Source of the DNA: Rhodoferax sp.
GTDB lineage: Bacteria > Pseudomonadota > Gammaproteobacteria > Burkholderiales > Burkholderiaceae_C
Direction: 5' to 3'
Assembly (NCBI GenBank): GCA_013791765.1
Contig: VMTC01000014.1
Span: 1 to 33,728, forward strand
DNA: 33,728 nt
Shown: positions 17,266-25,247 of the stretch, piece after piece
Layout of the letters: every line of letters starts with the position of its first letter
Position numbering within the stretch: position 1 is the first letter of the stretch
Notes under the pieces: generated by a model
What the model was told of the DNA's origin: nothing
Database searches by the model: none
The model's input: the letters and a program-made list of their open reading frames with translations, nothing else
Program-made: the position numbers and the translations under genes

Positions 17266-18282
17266 TCAGATCGGCTGTTTGCGCGCACGGCCCCGCGGCG
17301 CCGGCGCGGTCACTTCATCGTCGACATCGTCGTCCTGGCGTCGCTGCGCTGCGCTGGCGCGCCCGGGCGCATCGTAGGCATCCACAATGCGCGCCACCAG
17401 CGGATGCCGCACCACATCGGCACTGGTCAGGCGGCAGATCGCAATGCCGGGCACGCGTTTCAAGACGCGCTCGGCGTCAATCAGGCCGCTGAGCTGGGTT
17501 TTGGGCAGGTCGATCTGGCTCACGTCGCCGGTGATCACGGCTTTGGAGCCAAAACCGATGCGGGTTAAAAACATCTTCATTTGCTCGGGCGTGGTGTTTT
17601 GCGCCTCGTCCAGAATCACAAAGGCGGTGTTGAGCGTCCGACCGCGCATGAAGGCCAGCGGCGCGACCTCGATGGTCTGACGCTCAAACGCTTTTTGCAC
17701 CTGCTCAAAACCCATCAGGTCGTACAGCGCGTCGTACAGCGGGCGCAGGTAGGGGTCGATCTTTTGCGCCAGGTCGCCGGGCAAATACCCCAGGCGCTCG
17801 CCCGCTTCCACCGCCGGGCGCGTCAGCACAATGCGCTGCACCGCGCTGCGCGCCAAGGCGTCCACGGCCATCGCCACCGCCAGGTAAGTCTTGCCGGTGC
17901 CGGCCGGGCCGATGCCAAAGGTGATGTCGTGGCTGGTGATGCTGTCAAGGTAGGTGGCCTGGTTCAGCGTGCGGGGCTTCAGGTCGGCGCGCTTGGTCTT
18001 CAGGCCTGGGCCGTCAGCGTCATTCAAGTCGGCGTCACCGGCCAGCATCAGTTGCACCGTGGCGGGCTCGATCGGGCGCGCTGCCATCTCGTACAGGGCC
18101 TGCAGCATTTCCATGCCGCGCTTGGCATTGGCCTTGCTGCCGTCGACCTTGAACTGCTCGTGCCGATGCGCAATCTTGACCTGCAGCGCGGCCTCGATGG
18201 TGCGCAGGTGCTCGTCCATCGGGCCGCACAGGTGCGACAAGCGGGTGTTGTTGGGTGGGGAAAACAGGTGTCTGAGGATCAA
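17266..18282 (-). CDS. PhoH-like ATPase
   Basis: A 338-residue cytoplasmic P-loop ATPase of the PhoH/YbeZ group, functionally tied to YbeY in ribosome and RNA metabolism. Walker A is GPAGTGKT (125-132). Walker B with the following residues is [22 protein letters not shown], and the ring-ATPase-like [10 protein letters not shown] comes after. The start is placed at a TTG at 18282 because the product then begins [21 protein letters not shown], the family N-terminus in Burkholderiales, with GGA about 9 nt upstream. The next in-frame ATG would remove this block. The C-terminal 30 residues are charged and low in complexity. It is divergent from ruvA, 42 bp away. Confidence 0.93.
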   Translation of the reverse strand: MILRHLFSPPNNTRLSHLCGPMDEHLRTIEAALQVKIAHRHEQFKVDGSKANAKRGMEMLQALYEMAARPIEPATVQLMLAGDADLNDADGPGLKTKRADLKPRTLNQATYLDSITSHDITFGIGPAGTGKTYLAVAMAVDALARSAVQRIVLTRPAVEAGERLGYLPGDLAQKIDPYLRPLYDALYDLMGFEQVQKAFERQTIEVAPLAFMRGRTLNTAFVILDEAQNTTPEQMKMFLTRIGFGSKAVITGDVSQIDLPKTQLSGLIDAERVLKRVPGIAICRLTSADVVRHPLVARIVDAYDAPGRASAAQRRQDDDVDDEVTAPAPRGRARKQPI

Positions 18283-18324
18283 GTTGATAATTCCAAAATA
18301 AATTCTCTCAATGATAGGCACTAA

Positions 18325-18897
18325 ATGATCGGCAAATTGACCGGCACGCTCGACGACAAAAATCCACCCCAAGTCATCGTGGACTGCCACGGCGTGGGCT
18401 ATGAGGTGCTGGTGCCCATGAGCACCTTTTACAACCTGCCCGAGCTGGGCGAGCGGGTCAGCCTGCTGACGCATTTTGTGGTGCGCGAAGACGCGCAGAT
18501 TCTGTACGGTTTTGCCACCAGTCTGGAGCGTGCGGCGTTTCGCGAGCTCATCAAAATCTCGGGTGTCGGGCCGCGCACGGCTTTGTCGGTGCTGTCGGGC
18601 ATGAGCGTGGCCGAGCTCTCGCAGGCAATCACGCTGCAAGAAGGCGGGCGGCTGATCAAGGTGCCCGGCATCGGCAAGAAAACCGCCGAGCGTTTGCTGC
18701 TGGAGCTCAAAGGCAAGCTCGGTCCCGATATCGGTGTCGCCGCCAGTGTGGCCAATGACAGTCAGTGCGATATTTTGCAGGCGCTGCTGGCGCTGGGCTA
18801 CAGCGACAAGGAAGGAGCTGCCGCCCTGAAGGCACTGCCTCAGGAGGTGGGGGTGAGCGAGGGCATCCGGCTGGCGCTGCGGGCATTGGGGAAGTAG
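18325..18897 (+). CDS. ruvA: Holliday junction branch migration protein RuvA
   Basis: RuvA binds four-way DNA junctions as a tetramer and loads the RuvB helicase. The 190-residue protein has the N-terminal OB domain [20 protein letters not shown]. The two helix-hairpin-helix motifs are around residues 72-95 ([19 protein letters not shown]) and 108-125 ([19 protein letters not shown]). The C-terminal RuvB-contact domain is at 145-190. It is slightly shorter than the E. coli protein (203). Neither ruvB nor ruvC is in the window; the next gene is an unrelated small membrane protein. It is divergent from phoH. Confidence 0.97.
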   Translation: MIGKLTGTLDDKNPPQVIVDCHGVGYEVLVPMSTFYNLPELGERVSLLTHFVVREDAQILYGFATSLERAAFRELIKISGVGPRTALSVLSGMSVAELSQAITLQEGGRLIKVPGIGKKTAERLLLELKGKLGPDIGVAASVANDSQCDILQALLALGYSDKEGAAALKALPQEVGVSEGIRLALRALGK

Positions 18898-18923
18898 CCA
18901 CTCGGCCAGATTGACGATGCCGC

Positions 18924-19169
18924 ATGAATGAAATCAAAAATCTCGAAGCCCTCGGCCTGGTTTTGCCCAGTCCCGCCTACATCGTTGGCGCTATTTTGTT
19001 TGGCATCATTGGCTATGCAGCGTTCAGGCGCGGTCGCAAAACAATGCGGCCCGCTCTGACCTGGACCGGCGTGGTCTTGATGCTGTATCCGTACGCCGTG
19101 TCGCAAACGTGGTTGCTGTGGCTTGTGGGTATTGGCTTGTGCGGATGGCTTTACACCCAGTGGAATTGA
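18924..19169 (+). CDS. Small conserved membrane protein
   Basis: An 81-residue protein of unknown function. It has two or three hydrophobic segments: residues 16-33 (PSPAYIVGAILFGIIGYA), 46-61 (TWTGVVLMLYPYAVSQ) and 63-78 (LLWLVGIGLCGWLYTQ). A basic loop (FRRGRKTMRP) between them suggests a fixed membrane topology. Similar small proteins are common in Comamonadaceae and are sometimes labelled amino acid transport protein, but nothing in the sequence supports transport. It begins 26 nt after ruvA and ends 52 nt before the NlpC gene, in the same direction. Confidence 0.7.
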   Translation: MNEIKNLEALGLVLPSPAYIVGAILFGIIGYAAFRRGRKTMRPALTWTGVVLMLYPYAVSQTWLLWLVGIGLCGWLYTQWN

Positions 19170-19221
19170 CTCGAAGGGCGTTGTCTTCATCTCTTTCTGA
19201 ATTCAATCAACCGGCGTGACT

Positions 19222-19725
19222 ATGTTCAACAGAATCGGCCTCGCAGCTGTTTGCCTGACGCTCCTGTCAATCCTTTGGGGCTGTGGGAGCTCGCCGCCGG
19301 CCCATCGTGGCTTGGGTTTCAGCGAAGCCCCGGACGTGCCGTCGCGAATTTCGAAAACGCAGGCCGACGACATCACGATTTACGCTGTCGGCCTTGTTGG
19401 CACGCCGTATCGCTACGGCGGCAACACGCCAGACTCGGGTTTTGACTGCAGTGGACTGATTGGCTACATCTACCAAAAGAGGGCAGGGTTGGCGCCACCT
19501 CGAACCGTCGCCAGGATGCAGCATTGGGGCCAGCCGGTATTAAGCAACAATATTCGCTCGGGCGATCTGGTCCTCTTTGCGCAACGCGATGTTGTCACCC
19601 ACGCGGGCATCTATGTTGGCGCTGGCCGTTTTGTCCACGCGCCCTCCACGGGCGGAGTCGTCAGGCTGGACAAATTGAATTCGAAATATTGGTCATCCCA
19701 GCAGGTGACTTTTCGCAGGCCTTGA
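19222..19725 (+). CDS. NlpC/P60 family lipoprotein, probable peptidoglycan endopeptidase
   Basis: A 167-residue secreted cysteine peptidase of the NlpC/P60 fold, expected to cut the peptide stems of peptidoglycan. The N-terminal signal ends in LWGC, with Cys21 as probable lipidation site; tryptophan at -2 is unusual for a lipobox. The catalytic domain runs from about residue 50 to 165: Cys76 in GFDCSGLIGYIY, His127 in VVTHAGIYVG and His139 in GRFVHAPS. GTPYRYGG before the cysteine is typical. The ATG at 19222 is preferred to a GTG two codons upstream. Its 3' end overlaps, on the opposite strand, the open frame of the decayed cytochrome. Confidence 0.9.
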   Translation: MFNRIGLAAVCLTLLSILWGCGSSPPAHRGLGFSEAPDVPSRISKTQADDITIYAVGLVGTPYRYGGNTPDSGFDCSGLIGYIYQKRAGLAPPRTVARMQHWGQPVLSNNIRSGDLVLFAQRDVVTHAGIYVGAGRFVHAPSTGGVVRLDKLNSKYWSSQQVTFRRP

Positions 19726-20056
19726 GGTCGGTCGCGCCAGCAGCGCACAGGAGCGGCCTGGGGAGTTGCATCGCCGCGTCTTCGAAGCTGCCCTGTTCGG
19801 CATCACTGTGGCAGGCGGCGCAGTTGCTCTTGCTTTTCACCAGCGGCGAGGCCCAGGCGGTGGTGCCTGGCGGGATCGATGGCTCGATTTTGAACGCCGC
19901 TTCGGTTTGATGCCGGTCCGCCGAGTTCGCTGTGATGAAGGCCAGTACGGCGGTGCCAAAGTGCTGGTTTTGCTCGAGCATGATTTTTTTCCAGGAGCGA
20001 CTGGGCAGCAGCGCCGGGTAAAAAACCGCGTGGCAACTGCCGCATTCAACGCCCCC
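19661..20056 (-). pseudogene. Remnant of a diheme cytochrome c (DHC family)
   Basis: One minus-strand frame keeps both heme-attachment motifs, CGSCH (20030-20044) and CAACH (19808-19822), with typical DHC surroundings: ALLPSRSWKKIM and QHFG after the first, VKSKSNC before the second, and DAEQGSFEDA after it. But there is no signal peptide. The frame runs straight back into the stop codon (20057-20059) of the neighbouring CoA-binding gene, and no start codon precedes the first heme motif. Only about 70 residues separate the two motifs, so much of the usual middle section seems deleted. The C-terminus reads on into antisense nlpC sequence. An internal ATG at the IM of SWKKIM would lose the first heme. 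It is best read as a gene eroded at both ends and inside. Confidence 0.75.
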
Positions 20057-20479
20057 TCAAGCGCTGGCGGCGTGTTCTATTTTCAGGCACCGGTTTTGCA
20101 CCACCCACAGGCCGGCGGCCTGGGCGGCTGCGGCTGCTGGCGCGTTTTCAACGCCCAGCTGCAGCCACAAAGCGCGCGCGCCAATGGCAATCGCCTCTTG
20201 CGCGACCGGCGGCACATCCTCGCTGTTGCGAAACACGTCTACCAGATCGATTGATGCGTGTTGCGCCGCTTCCTGCAGGGTGGCGTAGACCGTTTCGCCC
20301 AGAATGCTTGCCCCGCTGGCAGCGGCCACCGGGTTGACCGGGATGATGCGCCAGCCGTGCGCCTGCATGTAGCGCGCCACGCCAAAACTGGCGCGCTCGG
20401 GTTTGGGGGACAGGCCAACCACGGCGACGGTGCGGCAGCTTGCCAGGATCTGGCGAATGGTTTCGGTTTCAGTCAGCAT
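20057..20479 (-). CDS. CoA-binding protein (YccU-like)
   Basis: A 140-residue Rossmann-fold protein of the CoA_binding family, related to the nucleotide-binding part of succinyl-CoA ligase but standing alone. TVAVVGLSPKPERASFGVARYM near residues 17-38 is the dinucleotide-type loop. Family features further along are WRIIPVNPVAA, IDLVDVFRNSEDVPP and ALWLQLGVENAPAAAAA, ending in VQNRCLKIEH. Its biochemical role is not settled. It starts 4 nt after dsbD ends, so the two are co-transcribed. Directly behind its stop lies the cytochrome remnant in the same frame. Confidence 0.88.
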   Translation of the reverse strand: MLTETETIRQILASCRTVAVVGLSPKPERASFGVARYMQAHGWRIIPVNPVAAASGASILGETVYATLQEAAQHASIDLVDVFRNSEDVPPVAQEAIAIGARALWLQLGVENAPAAAAAQAAGLWVVQNRCLKIEHAASA

Positions 20480-20483
20480 GGTT

Positions 20484-22688
20484 TCATGAACTCTTTAATT
20501 TGGCCAGCATTGTGCGGACCTCTTGCACACTCAAAATTTCAGACAGCACTATGGGCGCCTGGCCATTTTGGTACAGCACATAGACGGGCACGCCATTGCG
20601 GCCGAGTTGCGCCAGCGCGGCGCTGATGGCGGGGTCACGCCGGGTCCAGTCGGCCCGAAGTAAGGTGACCTTGTTCGCATCAAAGTCGGCCAGCACCTCG
20701 GCGTTGGCCAGGGTGGTGCTTTCGTTGTACTGGCAGGTGACGCACCAGGCGGCGGTGAAGTCAACAAACACCGGTGCGCCCGTGGCAAGCACCTGCTCCA
20801 CCCGCCCCGGTGCCCAAAGCTGCCAGCGCTCATTGCCGGCCTTGCTGGACAGCTCGGAGGTCGTCGCCATTTCTATGACATTTTTGCCGATAGCCCCCGT
20901 CAACAGGGCAAGAGTAGCTATTGAAATAGTAGCCATGAAGATTCTGCTGCGGCCCTTGAGCGTGAGCGACCAGAGCACCAGACTCAAAGCCAGCAGCAGC
21001 GCCAGCAAGGCCGCCGCGCCGTTAATGCCGCTCTGCTGGCCCAGCACCCACACCAGCCAGACCACGGTGGCAAACATCGGGAATGCCATGGCCCGGCGGA
21101 AGGTGTCCATCCAGGCGCCGGGGCGTGGCAGCGCGCGCGCTACCGCCGGGAACAGGCTGACGGCCAGATAGGGCAGCGCCATGCCGATGCCCAGCGTCAT
21201 GAAAATCAGCAAGGCTTGCAGCGGCGGCAGGCCCAGCGCCAGCCCGAGCGAGGCGCCCATGAAGGGCGCGGTGCAAGGCGAGGCAATGGCGACCGCCAGC
21301 ACGCCCGACAAAAAGGCATTGACCGATGGGTTCTTGGCCTCCAGCGACAGCACCGCAGTAGGCAAAAAACGGCCAAACTCAAACACGCCCGCCAGGTTCA
21401 GCCCGATCACGGTGAACAGCACCGCCAGGGCGGCCACCACCGCCGGGGACTGCAACTGAAAGCCCCAGCCCAACTGCTCGCCCGCACTGCGCAAGCCGAT
21501 CAACAACGCGCCCAGTGCCAAAAAGGACAGCACCACCCCGGCGCTGTAGGCCAGTGCGCTGATGCGGTGGCTGCGGCGGTCATGGGCGTGGCGGGTCAAG
21601 CTCATCACCTTGATCGCCAGCACCGGGAACACGCAGGGCATCAGGTTCAGGATCATGCCGCCCAACAACGCACCGAGCAACGCCGCCCACAGGCCAATGG
21701 AAACTGGCGGGCTGAGCGCTGCGCCAGGCGCGCCGCTGTTGGCGTTCTGCACTGCAGTCAGCGTCGCTGGCGCCGCCGCGCTGCTGCCCGTTGCACTCAC
21801 CACAGGGGGCCAACTGCCCTGCAGCTTGGCCTGGACCCGAAAGCCCTCACGCTGGCCGTTGGTGCTGCTCACGAGCACCAGCGGCAGCAGCTCTGGGCTC
21901 ACCTCACGATGTTCGGACAGGGGCACGCTGGCGTTCCAGACGTCGACGCCTGCCACTTGGGTCCATTGCTGCGACCAGGCGCCCGCCGTTTCGATCAGCT
22001 CGGGCGTTTCCGGGAAGAATTCCAGTTGCTGACCGCGCAGCGCTTGCGGCAAGCCCGCCACCGAGACCTTGAGTTGCTTGCCTTCCACGGTGACCTGGCT
22101 GTCGCTTTGCAACTCGGTCGGTTGCGACTTCACGCTGGCGGCAAACGCGGCGCTGTTGAGCGCGGTGGAGCCGCGCACCGGCACCTGCAGCACAAATTCG
22201 CCGTCTTGCGGCACGCATTCGAGGCGGCACACCAGCCAGGTGGCTTTGAGTTTGATCTCGAGGTTGTTGCCAAGCAGCGCGGGTTTGAAAGCGGGCGTGA
22301 TGCTCAAAGGCACCGGCAGCAGCACCGTGCCCTCATAGCCGTAATTGGCCAGGTTGCCTATCGGGAATTTTTTGGGCAAGGGCCAGGCGATTTCGCCAGC
22401 GCTCACGCCTTCAGGCAGCGTCCATGCCAAAGTGATGGGCAGGCCAGAGTCGCCGGGGTTCTTCCAGTAGGTGTGCCACTCAGGTTGGTGCGTCAATTGC
22501 AGGCCCACCCAGACCGGCTGCCCCGCGCCGGCGCCGTCGGGGGCCTGTGCCATCAGTTCGGCCCGCACTTGGTCGGTGGTGACCACGGATGAAAGAGCAT
22601 TTTGAGCCCCAGCCCCTGTGGTTATTGCGCAAGCAGCTATAAAAAAAATAGCTTTAATCAAACGGAGGGGGGTGTTGAGGCAATTCAT
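20484..22688 (-). CDS. dsbD: Protein-disulfide reductase DsbD
   Basis: DsbD carries electrons from cytoplasmic thioredoxin across the inner membrane to periplasmic thiol proteins and cytochrome c maturation. Of its 734 residues, 1-28 are the signal peptide. The N-terminal periplasmic DsbD-alpha-like domain follows to about 300. Next comes a membrane domain of eight or nine helices with the redox pair in LMPCVFPVLAIKVMSL and ASPCTAPFMGASLGLAL. The C-terminal thioredoxin domain has CVTC at 649-652 in FVDFTAAWCVTCQ. Two interspersed repeats are built into it in frame. One forms residues 17-28 of the signal peptide, the other residues 590-601 in the last membrane helix. The CoA-binding gene follows 4 nt later. 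Confidence 0.93.
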   Translation of the reverse strand: MNCLNTPLRLIKAIFFIAACAITTGAGAQNALSSVVTTDQVRAELMAQAPDGAGAGQPVWVGLQLTHQPEWHTYWKNPGDSGLPITLAWTLPEGVSAGEIAWPLPKKFPIGNLANYGYEGTVLLPVPLSITPAFKPALLGNNLEIKLKATWLVCRLECVPQDGEFVLQVPVRGSTALNSAAFAASVKSQPTELQSDSQVTVEGKQLKVSVAGLPQALRGQQLEFFPETPELIETAGAWSQQWTQVAGVDVWNASVPLSEHREVSPELLPLVLVSSTNGQREGFRVQAKLQGSWPPVVSATGSSAAAPATLTAVQNANSGAPGAALSPPVSIGLWAALLGALLGGMILNLMPCVFPVLAIKVMSLTRHAHDRRSHRISALAYSAGVVLSFLALGALLIGLRSAGEQLGWGFQLQSPAVVAALAVLFTVIGLNLAGVFEFGRFLPTAVLSLEAKNPSVNAFLSGVLAVAIASPCTAPFMGASLGLALGLPPLQALLIFMTLGIGMALPYLAVSLFPAVARALPRPGAWMDTFRRAMAFPMFATVVWLVWVLGQQSGINGAAALLALLLALSLVLWSLTLKGRSRIFMATISIATLALLTGAIGKNVIEMATTSELSSKAGNERWQLWAPGRVEQVLATGAPVFVDFTAAWCVTCQYNESTTLANAEVLADFDANKVTLLRADWTRRDPAISAALAQLGRNGVPVYVLYQNGQAPIVLSEILSVQEVRTMLAKLKSS
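20886..20921 (-). repeat. Interspersed repeat copy 4 (TAGC-N22-GCTA), inside dsbD, sense
   Basis: The 30-nt core runs from 20920 down to 20891 on the coding strand of dsbD, ending GGGGGCTAT. It is read as IATLALLTGAIG (residues 590-601), in the same frame as the copies at 22606 and 30428. A GCTACTATT just upstream resembles the flank of other copies. The peptide makes up much of the last predicted membrane helix before the thioredoxin domain. Confidence 0.8.
22606..22640 (-). repeat. Interspersed repeat copy 5 (TAGC-N22-GCTG), inside dsbD signal peptide, sense
   Basis: The core spans 22639 down to 22610; it ends GCTG where the other copies have GCTA. A run of eight T and a GCTAT half-site lie just upstream. 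It encodes IAACAITTGAGA (residues 17-28), which with the T-run codons before it (IFF) forms the hydrophobic core and cleavage region of the DsbD signal peptide. Confidence 0.8.
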
Positions 22689-22787
22689 TGCAAAGTGTGA
22701 GTCAGGCTAATCGGTAAAGTTCCAGTGCGCAACGCAGACAGCGGTCAGCGTCTGGTGATCTCGCCGTTCGCGCCGCCGCTTCCATTG

Positions 22788-23126
22788 TCACTCATCGTCG
22801 CCCAGCAGCAAGGAGCCTTGCGCGAACACGCTTGGCAGCCTTTTGGGCGCCTTGATGCGCACCTGCTTGTTCACGTTCATGCGGCCAAACACCACCTCGA
22901 TGTCAGCGCCAGCCACCTCAAACTGGGTCGCCAGAAAACGCACCATGTGATCCGTGGCCTTGCCGGCGAGCGGAGCCGCCGTGACGCTGACCTTGAGCTG
23001 CTTGCCAAAGGGCTTGCCAATGGCATTCTTGCTGGCGCTGGGTTTGCCCAAAATGTTGATGATCAGCACGTCACCGTCCCAGGCAAAGAAGGAGTCTCCG
23101 GTGGCGTGTTTGCTGGCGCGGCTCAT
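22788..23126 (-). CDS. DUF167 family protein (YggU-like)
   Basis: A 112-residue protein of the DUF167/YggU family, small alpha-beta proteins of unknown function. Recognisable blocks are the C-terminal half pattern VSVTAAPLAGKATDHMVRFLA and the basic stretch NKQVRIKAP, typical of the family (G.AN..L...LA). Residues 1-15 (MSRASKHATGDSFFA) are slightly longer than usual. It lies 99 bp upstream of dsbD on the same strand and is divergent from hpf. In many bacteria the family sits next to yggT; no yggT is present here. Confidence 0.85.
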   Translation of the reverse strand: MSRASKHATGDSFFAWDGDVLIINILGKPSASKNAIGKPFGKQLKVSVTAAPLAGKATDHMVRFLATQFEVAGADIEVVFGRMNVNKQVRIKAPKRLPSVFAQGSLLLGDDE

Positions 23127-23226
23127 GGTGCCGAACCCGCTAATACCGCCTGTTGCTGCTGCTTCAACTCAATGTGAAGACGCCCATTTTTTGCGGCCTG
23201 ATACAAAATAGGTCAATAAAAAAAAT

Positions 23227-23255
23227 TTGCATTTCCGCCACGGCGGGGGCATAGT
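23227..23255 (+). promoter_or_regulatory. Possible hpf promoter
   Basis: TTGCAT (23227-23232) and CATAGT (23250-23255) are spaced by 17 nt. The spacer holds a small palindrome CCGCC-AC-GGCGG. Matches to consensus are modest, so this is only a candidate, about 85-90 nt before the hpf start. The rest of the 222-bp gap between the DUF167 gene and hpf shows nothing else recognisable. Confidence 0.3.
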
Positions 23256-23348
23256 GAATCCGTCGGACGCCAATTTTTATTTGGATTTTTGTGTTGTCGG
23301 CATTCCGTCGGCAACGGTTTCAACCCTGAGAGTAACAGGAGATTATTT

Positions 23349-23678
23349 ATGAATTTGACGATTAGCGGCCATCACCTCGAGGTTACCCCGGCCTTGCGCA
23401 GTTACGTAACCACCAAGCTTGACCGGATCAAGCGACATTTTGACCAGGTGGTCGATGTCAAAGTGCTGCTCACCGTAGAAAAGCAAACTGAGAAAGACCT
23501 GCGCCAACGCGCCGAATGCAATATTCACGTCAAGGGCACCGACATGTTTGCCGAGAGCTCCCATGCTGATTTGTACGCGGCCGTGGACGAACTGGTCGAC
23601 AAACTCGACCGCCAGGTCGTTCGGCATAAGAGTCGCCTGCAAAATCACCACCATGAAGCGCCCAAGCGGCTGATGTGA
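23349..23678 (+). CDS. hpf: Ribosome hibernation-promoting factor HPF
   Basis: HPF binds the 30S subunit in stationary phase and promotes 100S ribosome dimers or idle 70S. The 109-residue (short-form) protein matches from [20 protein letters not shown] to [23 protein letters not shown]. The ATG at 23349 is preceded by AGGAG about 6 nt upstream. An earlier in-frame start would add 20 unrelated residues. It is followed by a strong terminator, so it is transcribed alone, unlike many proteobacteria where it sits directly behind rpoN. No rpoN is present in the window. Low nutrient or stationary-phase control is expected from the family. Confidence 0.95.
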   Translation: MNLTISGHHLEVTPALRSYVTTKLDRIKRHFDQVVDVKVLLTVEKQTEKDLRQRAECNIHVKGTDMFAESSHADLYAAVDELVDKLDRQVVRHKSRLQNHHHEAPKRLM

Positions 23679-23702
23679 GGCCTTGCACCTGATCTTGCGC
23701 CC

Positions 23703-23733
23703 AGCCGCCTGCTCTGCCAGGCGGCTTTTTTTT
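23703..23733 (+). terminator. Intrinsic terminator of hpf
   Basis: AGCCGCCTG (23703-23711) pairs perfectly with CAGGCGGCT (23718-23726), with a 6-nt loop and a run of eight T at the end. It lies 25 nt after the hpf stop and separates hpf from ptsN. Confidence 0.92.
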
Positions 23734-23770
23734 AGTCAGAATTGGATGTGGGCATAATTCGGCCTTAATT

Positions 23771-24238
23771 ATGAATCGACTTGCAGCCATCCTCCCCCCT
23801 GCACAAGTGCTTGTGCAGATTGATGCCACCAGCAAGAAGCGCGCTTTTGAAGAAGCGGGCTTGCTGTTTGAAAACCTGCACGGCCTGAGCCGTTCACTGG
23901 TCACCGACAGCCTGTTCTCGCGCGAGCGGCTGGGCTCGACCGGCCTGGGGCACGGCGTTGCCATTCCGCATGGCCGTATCAAGGGCCTGAAGATGCCGAT
24001 GGCCGCAGTGCTGCAGTTGGCGCATCCGATCGGCTTTGATGCGCCCGACGAGCAGGCCGTCAACTTGCTGATTTTTCTGCTGGTGCCCGAGTCAGCAACG
24101 CAAAAGCACCTGGAAATCCTCTCCGAAATTGCGGAAATGCTCAGTGACGCGGTACTGCGGGAAAAAATGGCCGCCAGCACCAGCGCGGCAGAGTTGCACG
24201 AGCTGATCGTCAAATGGCAATCGGCCCAGCTGGCCTGA
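23771..24238 (+). CDS. ptsN: PTS IIA-like nitrogen regulatory protein PtsN (EIIA-Ntr)
   Basis: PtsN is the end acceptor of the nitrogen phosphotransferase chain (PtsP-NPr-PtsN) and controls potassium, nitrogen and envelope-stress functions by its phosphorylation state. The 155-residue protein is a single PTS EIIA type-2 domain. The phospho-acceptor is His67 in GVAIPHGRIKG, and the FLLVPESATQKHLEILSEIAEML block is typical. A CATAAT at 23753-23758, if the -10, would leave a leader of only a few bases. No Shine-Dalgarno sequence is visible before the ATG, so translation may be nearly leaderless. hprK follows 37 nt later. Confidence 0.94.
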   Translation: MNRLAAILPPAQVLVQIDATSKKRAFEEAGLLFENLHGLSRSLVTDSLFSRERLGSTGLGHGVAIPHGRIKGLKMPMAAVLQLAHPIGFDAPDEQAVNLLIFLLVPESATQKHLEILSEIAEMLSDAVLREKMAASTSAAELHELIVKWQSAQLA

Positions 24239-24275
24239 TTCTGGCCGGGCATTGACCTGATCCACGGGACGATGC

Positions 24276-25226
24276 GTGAAACCTAACGTTGTCAGCGCCG
24301 ATGTGCTGTTTGAGGAGTTTCGCAGCACCTTGAAGTGGGAGTGGCTGGCCGGTCTGGGCGCGTCCGAGCGACGTTTTGACGAGGTCGCGGTGCGTGCGGC
24401 GCGCTCCGGCGCCGATTTGGTCGGCCACCTCAACTACATCCATCCCTATCGCGTCCAGATATTGGGTCAGCGCGAAATCGCCTATCTCACCAACTCGACA
24501 CCGAGCGACTGCGCGCGCCGGATATCCCGCATCGTCACGCTGGAGCCACCGGTCCTGATTTTGGCCGATGGACAGGGCGCGCCCGAGGCCTTGTTGTCGA
24601 TGTGCGAGCGGGCACAGATTCCGATGTTTGCCACGCAGAGCTCTTCAGCCTTCGTGATTGATGTGCTGCGCGCTTATTTGTCCAAGTATTTTGCCGACCG
24701 CATCACCATGCACGGCGTGTTCATGGATATTTTGGGCCTGGGCGTGCTGATCACCGGGGAATCAGGGCTTGGAAAAAGTGAGCTGGGTCTGGAGCTGATC
24801 TCGCGCGGCAATGGCCTGGTGGCCGACGATGCGGTCGACCTGTACCGCATCAATCAGGACACGATTGAAGGCCGCTGCCCGGAACTGCTGATGAACTTGC
24901 TGGAGGTGCGAGGCATCGGCCTGCTTGATATTCGCGGCATTTTTGGCGAAACAGCGGTGCGCCGACGCATGCGGCTCAAGCTCATCGTGCATCTGGTGCG
25001 TCGCGAAACCATGGAGCGCGACTACGAGCGCATTCCCTATGAGCCGCTGACCCAGGACGTGCTCGATGTGCCGGTGCGCAAAGTGGTGATTCAGGTGGTG
25101 GCCGGGCGCAACATCGCGGTGCTGGTGGAAGCGGCCGTGCGCAACACCATCTTGCAGTTGCGCGGCATTGACACCTACCAGGAATTTGTCGAGCGCCACC
25201 GCAAGGCGATGAAGGCGGGCGACTGA
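24276..25226 (+). CDS. hprK: HPr kinase/phosphorylase
   Basis: HprK phosphorylates, and dephosphorylates with phosphate, a serine of HPr, linking the PTS to energy state. The 316-residue protein has an N-terminal MurF-like domain (1-130) and the kinase domain with Walker A GESGLGKS at 161-168. The catalytic His146 lies in [10 protein letters not shown]. The family signature [18 protein letters not shown] comes near 210-225, and the K-loop region includes [14 protein letters not shown]. The start is GTG at 24276; an ATG at 24272 is out of frame. It is in an operon with ptsN. Its stop is 21 bp from the stop of the convergent fur gene. Confidence 0.95.
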   Translation: MKPNVVSADVLFEEFRSTLKWEWLAGLGASERRFDEVAVRAARSGADLVGHLNYIHPYRVQILGQREIAYLTNSTPSDCARRISRIVTLEPPVLILADGQGAPEALLSMCERAQIPMFATQSSSAFVIDVLRAYLSKYFADRITMHGVFMDILGLGVLITGESGLGKSELGLELISRGNGLVADDAVDLYRINQDTIEGRCPELLMNLLEVRGIGLLDIRGIFGETAVRRRMRLKLIVHLVRRETMERDYERIPYEPLTQDVLDVPVRKVVIQVVAGRNIAVLVEAAVRNTILQLRGIDTYQEFVERHRKAMKAGD

Positions 25227-25247
25227 GGTGCGCCTGCTGGCGGGCGC

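Noticed and set aside
19837-20049. Minus-strand ORFs beginning MNAAVATRFF and MRQLPRGFLPG over the cytochrome remnant
   Set aside because: They are in other frames from the one holding both heme motifs and have no family features.
21216-22592. Plus-strand ORF of 458 codons opposite dsbD
   Set aside because: The composition (Gln, His, Arg, Ala) is that of a mirror frame; dsbD on the other strand has all family motifs.
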